DNA of 64,000 bases from Phytohabitans suffuscus (lineage in GTDB: Bacteria > Actinomycetota > Actinomycetes > Mycobacteriales > Micromonosporaceae). The stretch is from positions 2,294,001 to 2,358,000 of the forward strand of contig NZ_AP022871.1 in assembly GCF_011764565.1 (NCBI RefSeq). Direction: 5' to 3'. The position numbers and the translations under genes were made by a program. The notes beneath the pieces were generated by a model. It was not told where the DNA came from. It searched no databases and saw nothing but the letters and a program-made list of their open reading frames with translations. This document shows, one piece after another, positions 53,156 through 61,319 of the stretch. Positions within the stretch are counted from its first letter, which is position 1; each line of letters starts with the position of its first letter.

Positions 53156-54386
53156 GCGGCTCCGGGCCGGGCGCGGTGGCGAGCGCCCGGTCGAGACCGA
53201 AGGCGCGGTGCAGGACGGCCGCCGCGCGCACCGTCTCGGCGGCCGGCACCACCGCCGAGACCCGCATCTGGCTGGCGCCCACCCAGGTCGGCTCGATGCC
53301 GGCGGAGGCCAGCCCGGACAGCACGCGGGCAGCGAGGTGGGGCCGGCTCAGCAGCCCGGTGCCCACCACGGACACCTTTCCCACCGCCGCGTCGGCGACC
53401 ACCTCCCCGCCGGTCGCGGCGGCCAGGCAGGCCAGCGGCTCCCGCACCCGGTCCGCGCCGGCGGCGGTGACCGTGAAGCCGCACCGGGGCCCGGCCGGCC
53501 CGTGCGTCCCGAAGGCGAGCAGGTCCGGCGGTGCGGCCCGCTCGGCGAGCAGCTCCAGCAGATCGCCCGGCGGCACCGCCCCGGAGACGGTCACGTGTAC
53601 GGCGTCCGGGTCGTGCGCGACCGCGACCACGCACGAGCGGTTCTCCAGCCCGGCCGGCCGGCTCTCGACCAGCGTGCCGGGCTCGTCCGACATCGAGTCG
53701 CGCACCTCGATGTCTACATCGGACATCCGGGCCAGCTCCACCGAGCGGGCGTGCAGCACCCGGGCTCCGGCGAAGGCCAGCTCGGCCATCACGTCGGCGG
53801 GAAGCAGGTGCAGCAGCCGGGCATCCGGCACGGCGCGCGGGTCCGCGGTGAAGACGCCCGCGACATCCGTGTAGATCTGGCAGGTGCGCGCGCCGAGCTC
53901 GGCGGCGAGCGCGACGGCCGACGTATCGGAGCCGCCGCGCCCCAGCGTCACCACGTCGCCGGCGTCGTTCAGACCCTGGAATCCCGCGACGACCACGACG
54001 TTTCCGGCGGCGAGCAGGCTCCTGACCCGCCCGGTCCCCACCCACTCGACCAACCCGCCGCCGTGCGGGCCGCTCACCCGAAACCCCGCCTGGCCGCCGG
54101 TGAGCGAGACCGCCGGTACGCCCCGCTCGCGCAGCGCCATCGCGAGCAGCGCGGCCGAGGCGCACTCGCCGGTCGCCAGCAGCTGGTCGGTCTCGCGCGG
54201 ATGCGGTGTCGCGCTGACCCGCGCCGCGAGCCGCAGCAGTTCGTCGGTGGTGTCGCCGGTGGCCGAGACCACGACCGCCACCGGCCTCCCCTCGGCCCTG
54301 GTGCGCGCGATCCGGTCGGCCACCTTGGCGATCCGCGCCGCGCTCGCCACCGAGCTGCCGCCGTACTTCTGCACCACCGTCGCCAT
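53145..54386 (-). CDS. Aspartate kinase (pathway-associated copy)
   Basis: 413-residue kinase that phosphorylates L-aspartate, the first step to aspartate semialdehyde. The kinase domain has KYGGSSV at residues 7-13, FQGLNDAGDVVTLGRGGSD and YTDVAGVFTADPR. The C-terminus contains two ACT-type segments that could give feedback control. Primary-metabolism lysC usually adjoins asd. Here it stands beside enzymes that consume aspartate semialdehyde, so it is probably a dedicated copy, as in the 3-amino-4-hydroxybenzoate and related clusters. No asd lies in the window. The gene is intact. Confidence 0.88.
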   Translation of the reverse strand: MATVVQKYGGSSVASAARIAKVADRIARTRAEGRPVAVVVSATGDTTDELLRLAARVSATPHPRETDQLLATGECASAALLAMALRERGVPAVSLTGGQAGFRVSGPHGGGLVEWVGTGRVRSLLAAGNVVVVAGFQGLNDAGDVVTLGRGGSDTSAVALAAELGARTCQIYTDVAGVFTADPRAVPDARLLHLLPADVMAELAFAGARVLHARSVELARMSDVDIEVRDSMSDEPGTLVESRPAGLENRSCVVAVAHDPDAVHVTVSGAVPPGDLLELLAERAAPPDLLAFGTHGPAGPRCGFTVTAAGADRVREPLACLAAATGGEVVADAAVGKVSVVGTGLLSRPHLAARVLSGLASAGIEPTWVGASQMRVSAVVPAAETVRAAAVLHRAFGLDRALATAPGPEPLTD

Positions 54387-54470
54387 GTCCGGCCTCCCCC
54401 AACCGTCGATGTCGATTTCAGATACGCCATCACGCTAGCCACGGCCGCGCGGCGGCAACCACTGCCAATG

Positions 54471-54480
54471 CGAGTAGTGG
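54471..54480 (+). promoter_or_regulatory. Shared motif CGAGTAGTGG, copy 1
   Basis: The ten-base motif lies 68 bp upstream of the phzF-like start in the region between divergent genes. An identical copy precedes phzE at 61277. It is part of an imperfect inverted repeat (CCACT...AGTGG, 54459-54480). It could be a binding site for one of the LuxR-type regulators. Confidence 0.35.
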
Positions 54481-54547
54481 TCGCGATCCGTCGCGGTCGT
54501 CACCGTGAGAGCGGGAAGCAAATCACGGTCGAAGGGATGGGATCACC

Positions 54548-55318
54548 GTGCGGTTCTACGTCGTCGACGCGTTCACCGGCAACGCGTTCTCGGGCAACCC
54601 GGCCAGCGTCGTACTGGTCGATGGTGACTTTCCGGCGGACGGGTGGCTGCAGGCGGTCGCCGCCGAGTTCCGCCACGCCGAGACCGCCTTCGTGCGCCCG
54701 TGCGGAGAGCGGGTCTGGGAGCTACGGTGGTTCACACCCATCGTCGAGATCGAGCTGTGCGGGCACGCGACGCTCGCGACCGCGCACGTGCTCGGTGGCG
54801 AGAACACGTTCCGGACCCGGGGCGGTGTGCTGCGCGCGCGGACGTCCTCGCCGGGCTGGGTCGAGCTCGACTTCCCGGCGGACCCGACCGAGCCGGTGGA
54901 GCCTCCGGCGGAGCTGCGGGCCGCGCTGGGCGGTGCGGAGGTCGTGGCGGCCGGGCGTGGGCGGTACGACCTGCTCGTCCAGGTGGCCTCGGCCGAGCAG
55001 GTGCGCCGGCTGCGGCCGGACACCGAGGTGCTGGGCCGGATGCCGTACCGGGGCGTGCTCGTCACCGCCGCCGACGGCAGCCCGGACGGCGTGGTGAGCC
55101 GCTGCTTCTACCCCGCGGTGGGCACGCCCGAGGATCCGGCCGCGGGCTCGGCGCACTGCACGATCGGCGGATGGTGGTTCGAGCGGCTCGGCGTCGAGGA
55201 GCTGGCGGCCCGGCAGCTCTCCGCGCGCGGCGGGGCGCTGCGCGTGGCCCGGCGGGGAGACCGGATCGGCCTCACCGGCCAGGCCGTCACGACGATGCGC
55301 GGTGAGCTTGTCCGTTAG
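54548..55318 (+). CDS. PhzF-family isomerase-like protein
   Basis: 256 residues. The N-terminus (MRFYVVDAFTGNAFSGNPAS) and the catalytic Glu motif (FRHAETAFVRP) are those of the PhzF/diaminopimelate-epimerase-like fold, and CGHATLA and TPEDPAAGSAH are also conserved. PhzF isomerises trans-2,3-dihydro-3-hydroxyanthranilate in phenazine formation, but many relatives act on other substrates. Its location with phzE and phzD homologues makes DHHA or a derivative a plausible substrate. The stop overlaps the phzD stop by four bases (convergent). Confidence 0.82.
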   Translation: MRFYVVDAFTGNAFSGNPASVVLVDGDFPADGWLQAVAAEFRHAETAFVRPCGERVWELRWFTPIVEIELCGHATLATAHVLGGENTFRTRGGVLRARTSSPGWVELDFPADPTEPVEPPAELRAALGGAEVVAAGRGRYDLLVQVASAEQVRRLRPDTEVLGRMPYRGVLVTAADGSPDGVVSRCFYPAVGTPEDPAAGSAHCTIGGWWFERLGVEELAARQLSARGGALRVARRGDRIGLTGQAVTTMRGELVR

Positions 55319-55959
55319 CGCGCGGCGCGTAGCGCGGTGACGACGTCCTGCGTGGTCGCCGTCACCGCGCACCGGCGTGCGGCGTAGTCGAGGGCCATCA
55401 GGTGGTCCTCGGCGGTGAAGTCGGCGACCGCGTCCGCGACGAGGAACGGCTGGATGTCGTGCGAGTACGCGTCGCAGGCGGTCAGCAGGCAGCCGATGTG
55501 CGCGAAGACGCCGCACACGACGAGCTGGTCCCGCCCCATCGCGGCCAGGTCGGCGGCGAGGCCGGTGCGGTGGAAGGCGCTGTAGCGGTACTTGGTCACC
55601 ACCAGGTCGCCCGGGGCCGGCGCGATCTCGTCGACGATGCCGCGCGCCTCGGTCGCGTCGGACATGCCCTCGCCCCAGACGTCGTGGAGCAGCCCGCGGT
55701 CGGCGCGCGACATCCGTCCAGGTTGGACGGTGAAGACCACGGGGACGCCGAGCGCGGCCGCCACGCCGCGAAGGGTGCCGATGTTGGCGAGCAGGTGGCT
55801 CGTCGGCGAGCTGCCCGCCGGGAAGAACGAGACGAAGTACCGCTGCATGTCGTGGATGAGCAGCACCGCGCGGCGCGGGTCAGCACGCCATGCCGCTGGG
55901 CCGGGGCGCAGCTGCGCCGGCGTCGGCATCGGGTACGGCGCGATGGTCGGGATCGGCAT
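55315..55959 (-). CDS. phzD: PhzD-type isochorismatase
   Basis: 214 residues from the ATG at 55959. It hydrolyses the vinyl ether of 2-amino-2-deoxyisochorismate to 2,3-dihydro-3-hydroxyanthranilate and pyruvate. It begins with the PhzD-like IPTIAPYPMP segment. The catalytic Asp lies in AVLLIHDMQRYFVSFF and Lys in VVTKYRYSAFHRTGL. The region where cysteine hydrolases have the nucleophilic Cys reads VCGVFAHIGC, with the Cys replaced as in PhzD/EntB. Length and motifs are standard. It works directly after PhzE, encoded 5 kb away. Confidence 0.88.
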   Translation of the reverse strand: MPIPTIAPYPMPTPAQLRPGPAAWRADPRRAVLLIHDMQRYFVSFFPAGSSPTSHLLANIGTLRGVAAALGVPVVFTVQPGRMSRADRGLLHDVWGEGMSDATEARGIVDEIAPAPGDLVVTKYRYSAFHRTGLAADLAAMGRDQLVVCGVFAHIGCLLTACDAYSHDIQPFLVADAVADFTAEDHLMALDYAARRCAVTATTQDVVTALRAAR

Positions 55960-57107
55960 CGGAAGGCTCCCATCGGGTTCGGTACGAGTACAACCAGTCC
56001 TGATCGGACAGTCCTGTCGTGGCGAGCCGGCGGTCCCGCTCCCGCTGCCGCGACCCGTCGGGCAGGTGCAGCGCTTCGGCGCTGTCCCGCACGGCGGCGA
56101 GGACGCGCTCGACGCGGGGCCCGCGCAGCGCCTCGTACCGCGCGAGCCCGTCCGGTTGGCGCAGGTGCGCGGCGAGCGCGCCGGCGTCCTCGATCGCCTG
56201 GCACGCACCCTGTGCGAGAAAGGGCAGCATCGGGTGGGCGGCGTCACCGACCAGCGCTATGCGGCCCCGCTGCCAGTGCCGGGCGGCGGCCGGTCGAAGA
56301 GCCCGTGGTGGACCAGGCGGTCGGCGGCGGCGAGCAGCGCCCGCACCCGCGGGTGCCAGCCCTGGTACGCCTCCGCGAGCCGGCCCGCGTCGCCCCGGGT
56401 GTAGCCGTCCGGCGGTCGCGTGGCCGCGAGCGTGGCGACGAGGTTGACCGCGCCGGAGGCGCCGACCGGATAGCAGACGCAGTGCTGCCCCGGGCCGAGC
56501 CAGACCGTGACGCGCGGTGGACCGGCCAGCCACGGCAGCCGGGACGCGGGGACCAGCGCGCGGAGCACGGTATCGCCGGTGAAGCGCGGCGGGCCCGGCG
56601 CGAGGCTGTCCCGGACCACGGAGTGGGTCCCGTCGGCGCCCACCACGAGGTCGGTGTCGTACGCCTCCCCGCCGGCGAACCGCAGCCGTACGCCGTGCGC
56701 CGACTCCTCCAGCCCGACACACCGCTGTCCGAACTGGACGGTCCCGGGACCGCATCGGTCCCGTACGGCGCGCAGCAGCATCCGGCCCAGGTCGGTGCGG
56801 CGCAGCGCGTAGTACGGCGCCCCGTACCGCTCCCGCGCCGCGGCGCCGAGCTCGACCCGGCCGAGCAGCCGGCCGTCCTGCCACCGGCGCAGCTCCCGCG
56901 CCTCGGGCCGGGCCGCGACGGCGCGCAGCGCGGGCTCGAGGCCGAGCCGGTGCAGCACCTGGGCGCCGTTGGGCGAGATCTGGATGCCGCCGCCCGCCCC
57001 GGGCGGCCCGCCGGCCCGCTCGAACACCACGCACCGCATGCCTTCCAGGGCGAGCGAGGCCGCGGTGACCAGCCCGCCAACCCCGCCCCCACGACGGCGA
57101 TCCGCAT
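55880..57107 (-). CDS. FAD-dependent aromatic monooxygenase (two frameshifts)
   Basis: A group A flavoprotein hydroxylase of ~405 residues, like salicylate or 3-hydroxybenzoate hydroxylase. The dinucleotide-binding GxGxxG (RIAVVGAG) is at the ATG 57107, but the rest of the N-terminus is in another frame; one base appears missing at CCCC 57081-57084. The DG motif (VVGADGTHSVVRDS) follows. A second missing base near 56288 leads to GDAAHPMLPFLAQGACQAIE, the ribityl-binding motif. As read, the stop at 55880 overlaps phzD by 80 bp, so the real end may be slightly earlier. It probably hydroxylates or decarboxylates an aminobenzoate ring. Confidence 0.78.
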
Positions 57108-57130
57108 CCCGCACTCTCCACTTCGGAGCG

Positions 57131-58426
57131 CTAGTAGTAGCGCAGGGCCCTGTCCCAGTCCTCGTCGTCGCGGAAGAGCCCGCGCGGCTTCATCACGTCG
57201 GCGGTCGCGGTCAGCAGGGAGAGCGGGACGAGCCCGCCCGGCGGCACGGCCACCACCTCGGCCTCGACGCCGTAGGTGCGGCCGACCGCCTCCGCCAGCA
57301 CGGCTGTCGCGGGCGCGCGGTACCGGTCGGCCACCTCGATCTCGACCCGGAGGTGGGTGCTCCCGGCGCGGGCCCGCCAGAAGAGCACGCCGAACTCGGC
57401 CGGCAGTCCGAACACCAGCTCCTCCAGCCCGGTCTGGGTGAGCGGCACGCCACCGGTCCGGCAGTCGAAGGCGGTGCGCCCGAGCACCCGCACCGTGGGC
57501 AGCCACCAGCCGCAGGCACAGGCGTCGTACGCGACCTCGACCTCGTCCTCCATGTTGTAGCGCAGCAGCGGCATCGCCTCGCGGAAGAGCGGCGTGACCA
57601 CGAGCTGGCCGCGGCCTTGCGGCGCGGTGCGGCCGGTCAGCGGGTCGTGCACCTCGAAGAGCGCCCGGTCGGCCCACAGGTGCAGGCGCCCGCGCGGGCA
57701 CTCGCCGGCGAGGCTGCCGGTCTCCGTCGCGCCGTACTCCTCCACGACCGGCGCGCCCCACAGGGCGGCGATCCGGTCCCGGCGGGCCGGGCTGAGCGGT
57801 TCGCCCCCGACGAAGAGCGCGCGCAGCGCCGGGAAGTCGCGGTCGGTCCGGTGACCGGCGGCAGCGGCGGCCGCCGCCCAGAGCAGCGTGTCGGTCGGCA
57901 GCGACCAGGTGATGGTGACGTCCAGGTCGCGCAGGACGCGGACCACCCGGGAGTACGGCATGGCCAGCGAGCGGTTGTCCGCCGGCACGACGGTCGCGCC
58001 GCACATCCGGGCGGCGGCGTGCGCGAGGTGGCCGGTGATCATGAGGGCGTACGGCGTGCGGACCAGGAACATGTCGCTCGGCTCGACGGCGATCCGCTTG
58101 CGCGCGAACCGCTCCGCCAGGTCGAGCCAGTCGCCCGCCGTGTAGTACGACGAGGTCGGCGCGCCGCTGCTCCCGCTCGACTCGTGGTAGGTGGCGAGGC
58201 CGGCGCGGTCGACCGCGAGGAGCCCGAACGGGTACGCCTCGCGCAGGTCCGCCTTCGTGGTCAGCGGGATCTCGCCGAGTTCGGCGCGGCTGGTCGGCAC
58301 GTCGCCGAGGAGCTTGCGGTAGAACGGGGACCGCGCCGCCGCCCGCAGCGCCGCCAAGAGGTGTACGTCCTGGAGCCGGGTCAGCTCCTCGTACCCCCAC
58401 CAGTCGCCGATCCGGGGCCGGTCCAT
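57131..58426 (-). CDS. PaaK-like adenylate-forming ligase
   Basis: 431 residues from the ATG at 58426, with GGAGGAG just upstream. It has the phenylacetate-CoA ligase layout: P-loop-like SSGSSGAPTSSYYT, the DNRSLAMPYS region, YGATETG (adenylate binding), a CACGWWLPTV zinc-like CxC, and a C-terminal domain with a late Lys (ADVMKPRGLF). It activates an aryl acid as AMP ester for CoA or direct amide transfer. In this cluster the acid would be an aminohydroxybenzoate. No carrier-protein gene lies in the window. It overlaps the amidohydrolase gene by 46 bp. Confidence 0.82.
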   Translation of the reverse strand: MDRPRIGDWWGYEELTRLQDVHLLAALRAAARSPFYRKLLGDVPTSRAELGEIPLTTKADLREAYPFGLLAVDRAGLATYHESSGSSGAPTSSYYTAGDWLDLAERFARKRIAVEPSDMFLVRTPYALMITGHLAHAAARMCGATVVPADNRSLAMPYSRVVRVLRDLDVTITWSLPTDTLLWAAAAAAAGHRTDRDFPALRALFVGGEPLSPARRDRIAALWGAPVVEEYGATETGSLAGECPRGRLHLWADRALFEVHDPLTGRTAPQGRGQLVVTPLFREAMPLLRYNMEDEVEVAYDACACGWWLPTVRVLGRTAFDCRTGGVPLTQTGLEELVFGLPAEFGVLFWRARAGSTHLRVEIEVADRYRAPATAVLAEAVGRTYGVEAEVVAVPPGGLVPLSLLTATADVMKPRGLFRDDEDWDRALRYY

Positions 58427-59169
58427 GTCTCCTCCTCTCCGAGCAGCCGGCACGCGTTGGCCGACATCACCAGGTGCCGGTCCGCCCGGCTCATCGGGAC
58501 GGCCGCGAGCTTCGCGACCTCCACCCGCGGGTGCTGGAGCGGGTACTCGGTGCCGAACACCACCCGCTCCGGGCCGAGCCGCCGCAGCGCCAGCCCGGCG
58601 ACCACCGTGTAGCAGCCGGACGTCTCGGCGACGATGTTGGGCAGCGGCGCGATCTCGGCCAGGCCGCTCGCGTCCAGCCCCGTGTGTCCACAGTGTCCGT
58701 ACACGAAGGTCACCTCCGGGAAGCGCCGGGCGAGGGCCACCAGATCGCCGGTACGGGTGCCCGGGTGGGCGAGGCAGACCACGTAGACCGGGTGCCGGGC
58801 GCCAGCCGCGACCTCCACGAGCGCGTGCACGCCCGGGTCGTCGAGGCGAAACCCGTGCACCGCGGGCGAGATCTCCAGCCCGCGGAAGCGCGCGGCACCG
58901 GCCCGGTAGGCGGCGACGTCCCGGCACGGGTCGGCGAAGAAGAACGGCAGGAGCCGCCCGCCGGTGCCGGCGCAGAGCGCGAGGGTGCGCTCGTTGTCCG
59001 CCGCCACCTCGCTGCGGCCGCCGTGCGCGACCTGGACGGAGAGGCGGTCGAGGTCGAGCAGGCCACCGGCACAGGCGGCGGCCCGCTCGATCCCGGTGCC
59101 GTCCATCGCCGCGAGCAGCGCGCCCGCGGCGTCCGGACCGGCCCCCAACCGTGCGTGGAAGTCGAACAT
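58381..59169 (-). CDS. Amidohydrolase-family TIM-barrel protein
   Basis: 262 residues, near the ACMSD/amidohydrolase-2 group, whose members decarboxylate or hydrolyse aromatic and related acids. It has a metal-like N-terminal MFDFHARLG with the usual HxH reduced to FHA, FVYGHCGHTGLD with His, and ERVVFGTEYPLQHPRV with the position of the final acid as Glu rather than Asp. The altered metal ligands mean activity is uncertain. It probably acts on an intermediate of the aminobenzoate units. Confidence 0.72.
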   Translation of the reverse strand: MFDFHARLGAGPDAAGALLAAMDGTGIERAAACAGGLLDLDRLSVQVAHGGRSEVAADNERTLALCAGTGGRLLPFFFADPCRDVAAYRAGAARFRGLEISPAVHGFRLDDPGVHALVEVAAGARHPVYVVCLAHPGTRTGDLVALARRFPEVTFVYGHCGHTGLDASGLAEIAPLPNIVAETSGCYTVVAGLALRRLGPERVVFGTEYPLQHPRVEVAKLAAVPMSRADRHLVMSANACRLLGEEETWTGPGSATGGGTRS

Positions 59170-59186
59170 CGCTGTTTCTGCCGAAG

Positions 59187-60347
59187 TCACTGTTCTTTGC
59201 AGAACTCGTCGATGGGATAGCCGACGTGGCGTTCCCGCTGCGCGAGGTAGCCGAGGATCCGGTCGCCGGGCTGGAGCGCGGTCGAGTTGAGCACCGCCGC
59301 GCCCGGGCCGAGGATCCGCACGTGCCAGTCGTCCTGCACGATCACGTTGACCCGCTCGCCGCTGTCGGAGACCGCGTCGATGGAGAGCAGCGGGCGCGTC
59401 TCGATCTTCACCCGCCCGACGATCACGTGCCGGGTACGCCCGTCCGCCCCGACCGCCAGCACGGGGTCGCCCGCGCCCAGCTCGCTCAGGTACCGCGTGT
59501 GCTCGGGGTCGGCGAGCGTGTAGGACATGATCGCGCCGGCGTTGACCCGGAACGGCCGCGTCGGCATGTACGGCAACGGATGCGTCTCGCTCACGCAGAG
59601 CACCATCCCCTTGGCCCGCGAGCCGACCAGGATGCCCTCGTCCTTCTCCAGGTAGGTGCAGGTGTCGACGCAGGCCCGCTCGCCCATGCCGGCGTGGGTG
59701 ATCGCGGTGACCGTGAGCGTGACGAGCTTGAGCGGCTCGGGCTTGCTCGTCACGACGTCGCGGAGGCGGGCCGCCTGGCCGGGCGCGGTCGGGGCCAGCA
59801 TGAGCCCGCCCGGCCCGTGCTCCAGGACGCCGAGGTGCACGGGCGCGTCCGCGACCCGGTCCATCGCGGTGATGATCAGGCCGGGCCCGCTGGCCTCCGC
59901 GCCCGCCGCCGCTTCCGGATGCCGGGCGGCCGCCGCGGCGGCCAGCACGATCTCCAGCGGGATGTTGGTCGGATCGCGGAAGCGCAGCACCGTGCACTCG
60001 TCCCCGCGGACGCTGGCGCACGCCCGCTCCAGGCTCTCCTTGTCGGTCACCTCGACGTACGCGCCGAACCGCCGCTCCGGGTGCCGCTGGGCCAGCAGCC
60101 GCGGCGAGCCGTGCACGGCGGGGTCGACCACCACCAGGTCGGCCACGCCGAAGTCCGCCGGCAGGTCGGCGCCGGCCGGCAGGAGCACCCGGGTGACGGT
60201 CGGCGGCAGCGGCGCCAGGTCGGCGGGCTCGGCCGCGACGATCGCGTCGAAGCCGTGGTGCAGCGCCTCCTGGCAGAGCGCCGCCGCGGACTCGCCGGCC
60301 GACCGGATGTCGAGCCAGCACTGTTTCGTCGAGGTCTTGGCTTCCAT
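59187..60347 (-). CDS. 3-dehydroquinate synthase II-type enzyme, GriH-like
   Basis: 386 residues from the ATG at 60347 (AAGGAGGAGCTG just upstream; an in-frame ATG at 60371 that overlaps the previous stop is less likely). It matches archaeal-type dehydroquinate synthase II: VLRFRDPTNIPLEIVLAA, EKDEGILVGSRAKGMVLCVS, and PYMPTRPFRVNAGA with a late GDRILGYL. Bacterial members in clusters (GriH, NspH) convert the GriI product to 3-amino-4-hydroxybenzoate; the archaeal enzyme makes dehydroquinate. With the adjacent GriI-like gene the former reaction is the better prediction. Confidence 0.87.
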   Translation of the reverse strand: MEAKTSTKQCWLDIRSAGESAAALCQEALHHGFDAIVAAEPADLAPLPPTVTRVLLPAGADLPADFGVADLVVVDPAVHGSPRLLAQRHPERRFGAYVEVTDKESLERACASVRGDECTVLRFRDPTNIPLEIVLAAAAAARHPEAAAGAEASGPGLIITAMDRVADAPVHLGVLEHGPGGLMLAPTAPGQAARLRDVVTSKPEPLKLVTLTVTAITHAGMGERACVDTCTYLEKDEGILVGSRAKGMVLCVSETHPLPYMPTRPFRVNAGAIMSYTLADPEHTRYLSELGAGDPVLAVGADGRTRHVIVGRVKIETRPLLSIDAVSDSGERVNVIVQDDWHVRILGPGAAVLNSTALQPGDRILGYLAQRERHVGYPIDEFCKEQ

Positions 60348-60367
60348 CAGCTCCTCCTTCGTCGGGT

Positions 60368-61171
60368 TCATCGGGCCCCGCCCAGGACCGTCGAGGCCGT
60401 GCGGTCGTGGACCAGCGCGGCGATGCGGCGTGCCGTCGCGGCCGGATCCGGGGCGGTGAAGACGAGGCGGCCGGCCGCGATGCCGCCGGCACCGGCCCGC
60501 ATGGCGTCGGCGAGGTGGCGCAGGGCGCCGTCCGGGCCGGGCGAGGGTGCCCCGCCGGCGGCGAGCACCGGCACCGGGCAGCTCGCGGCGACCGCCGCGA
60601 TCCCGGTGGCAGAGGTGGGCAGCGCCGACTTGACCAGGTCCGCGCCGAGGTCGGCCGCGATCGTGGCCGCGTGCGCCACGAGCTCCGGCGCGCGGCCGTC
60701 GGCGACCTGCGGTCCGCGCGGATAGAGCATCGCCAGCAGGGGTACGCCCCAGCGGTCGCCCGCCTCGGCGACGGCCGCCAGGTCGGCGATCTGCCGCCCT
60801 TCCGTCTCCGATCCGACGTTGACGTGGACGCTCACCGCGTGCGCGCCGAGCCGCAGCGCCTCCTCCACAGAGGACACGAGGTACTTGGCGTCGGGGTCCG
60901 GGGCGTGCCGGGTGCTCGCGCTCAAGTGGACGATCAGCGAGAGCGACCGGAACCAGCCGGCGTCGACGTGCCGCAGCGCCCCCTTGTGCAGGACGACGGC
61001 GTCGACGCCGTTTCCGGCCAACTGACCGATCAGTCGGTTGAGCTGGCCGTTCCGGGCGATCGGGCCGTCCGTCACGGAATGGTCGAGCGGCACGACGAAA
61101 AGGCTCGACGGGTCGTGCCGGTACAGATGCTGCAGCCGGATACGTCCTCCGAGCGTGTTATTGACAGTCAT
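60368..61171 (-). CDS. GriI-like aldolase (aspartate semialdehyde + C3 sugar phosphate)
   Basis: 267-residue class I aldolase with the DeoC/LacD-like (beta/alpha)8 fold, from the ATG at 61171 with GAGGAGCGGAA upstream. It has LFVVPLDHSVTDGP at the N-terminus, VHVNVGSETEGRQI, and the Schiff-base Lys in DLVKSALPTS with the phosphate loop PVLAAGGAPSPG. GriI joins aspartate semialdehyde and dihydroxyacetone phosphate to the C7 precursor of 3,4-AHBA; archaeal relatives make the amino-dideoxyheptulosonate of the alternative shikimate route. It is adjacent to the GriH-like gene, the same pairing as in the grixazone and nitrosobenzamide clusters. Confidence 0.87.
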   Translation of the reverse strand: MTVNNTLGGRIRLQHLYRHDPSSLFVVPLDHSVTDGPIARNGQLNRLIGQLAGNGVDAVVLHKGALRHVDAGWFRSLSLIVHLSASTRHAPDPDAKYLVSSVEEALRLGAHAVSVHVNVGSETEGRQIADLAAVAEAGDRWGVPLLAMLYPRGPQVADGRAPELVAHAATIAADLGADLVKSALPTSATGIAAVAASCPVPVLAAGGAPSPGPDGALRHLADAMRAGAGGIAAGRLVFTAPDPAATARRIAALVHDRTASTVLGGAR

Positions 61172-61276
61172 TTCCGCTCCTCGTAGAGCGCAATTGGTGA
61201 CATGCCGAAAACGGTAGGCCCGCGAGCGATCCGTGCCCATTGCGCGAATGAGTAGGCGACGCGGGTACAGCGTGTT

Positions 61277-61286
61277 CGAGTAGTGG
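61277..61286 (+). promoter_or_regulatory. Shared motif CGAGTAGTGG, copy 2
   Basis: Identical to 54471-54480 and placed 34 bp upstream of the phzE start, between phzE and the divergent griI-like gene. A related GAGTAGGCGACGCG lies 25 bases earlier. Suggests common control of the phzE and phzF-like transcripts. Confidence 0.35.
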
Positions 61287-61319
61287 CCCGCGCGACGCGG
61301 TGAATGACACTGTCACGCC

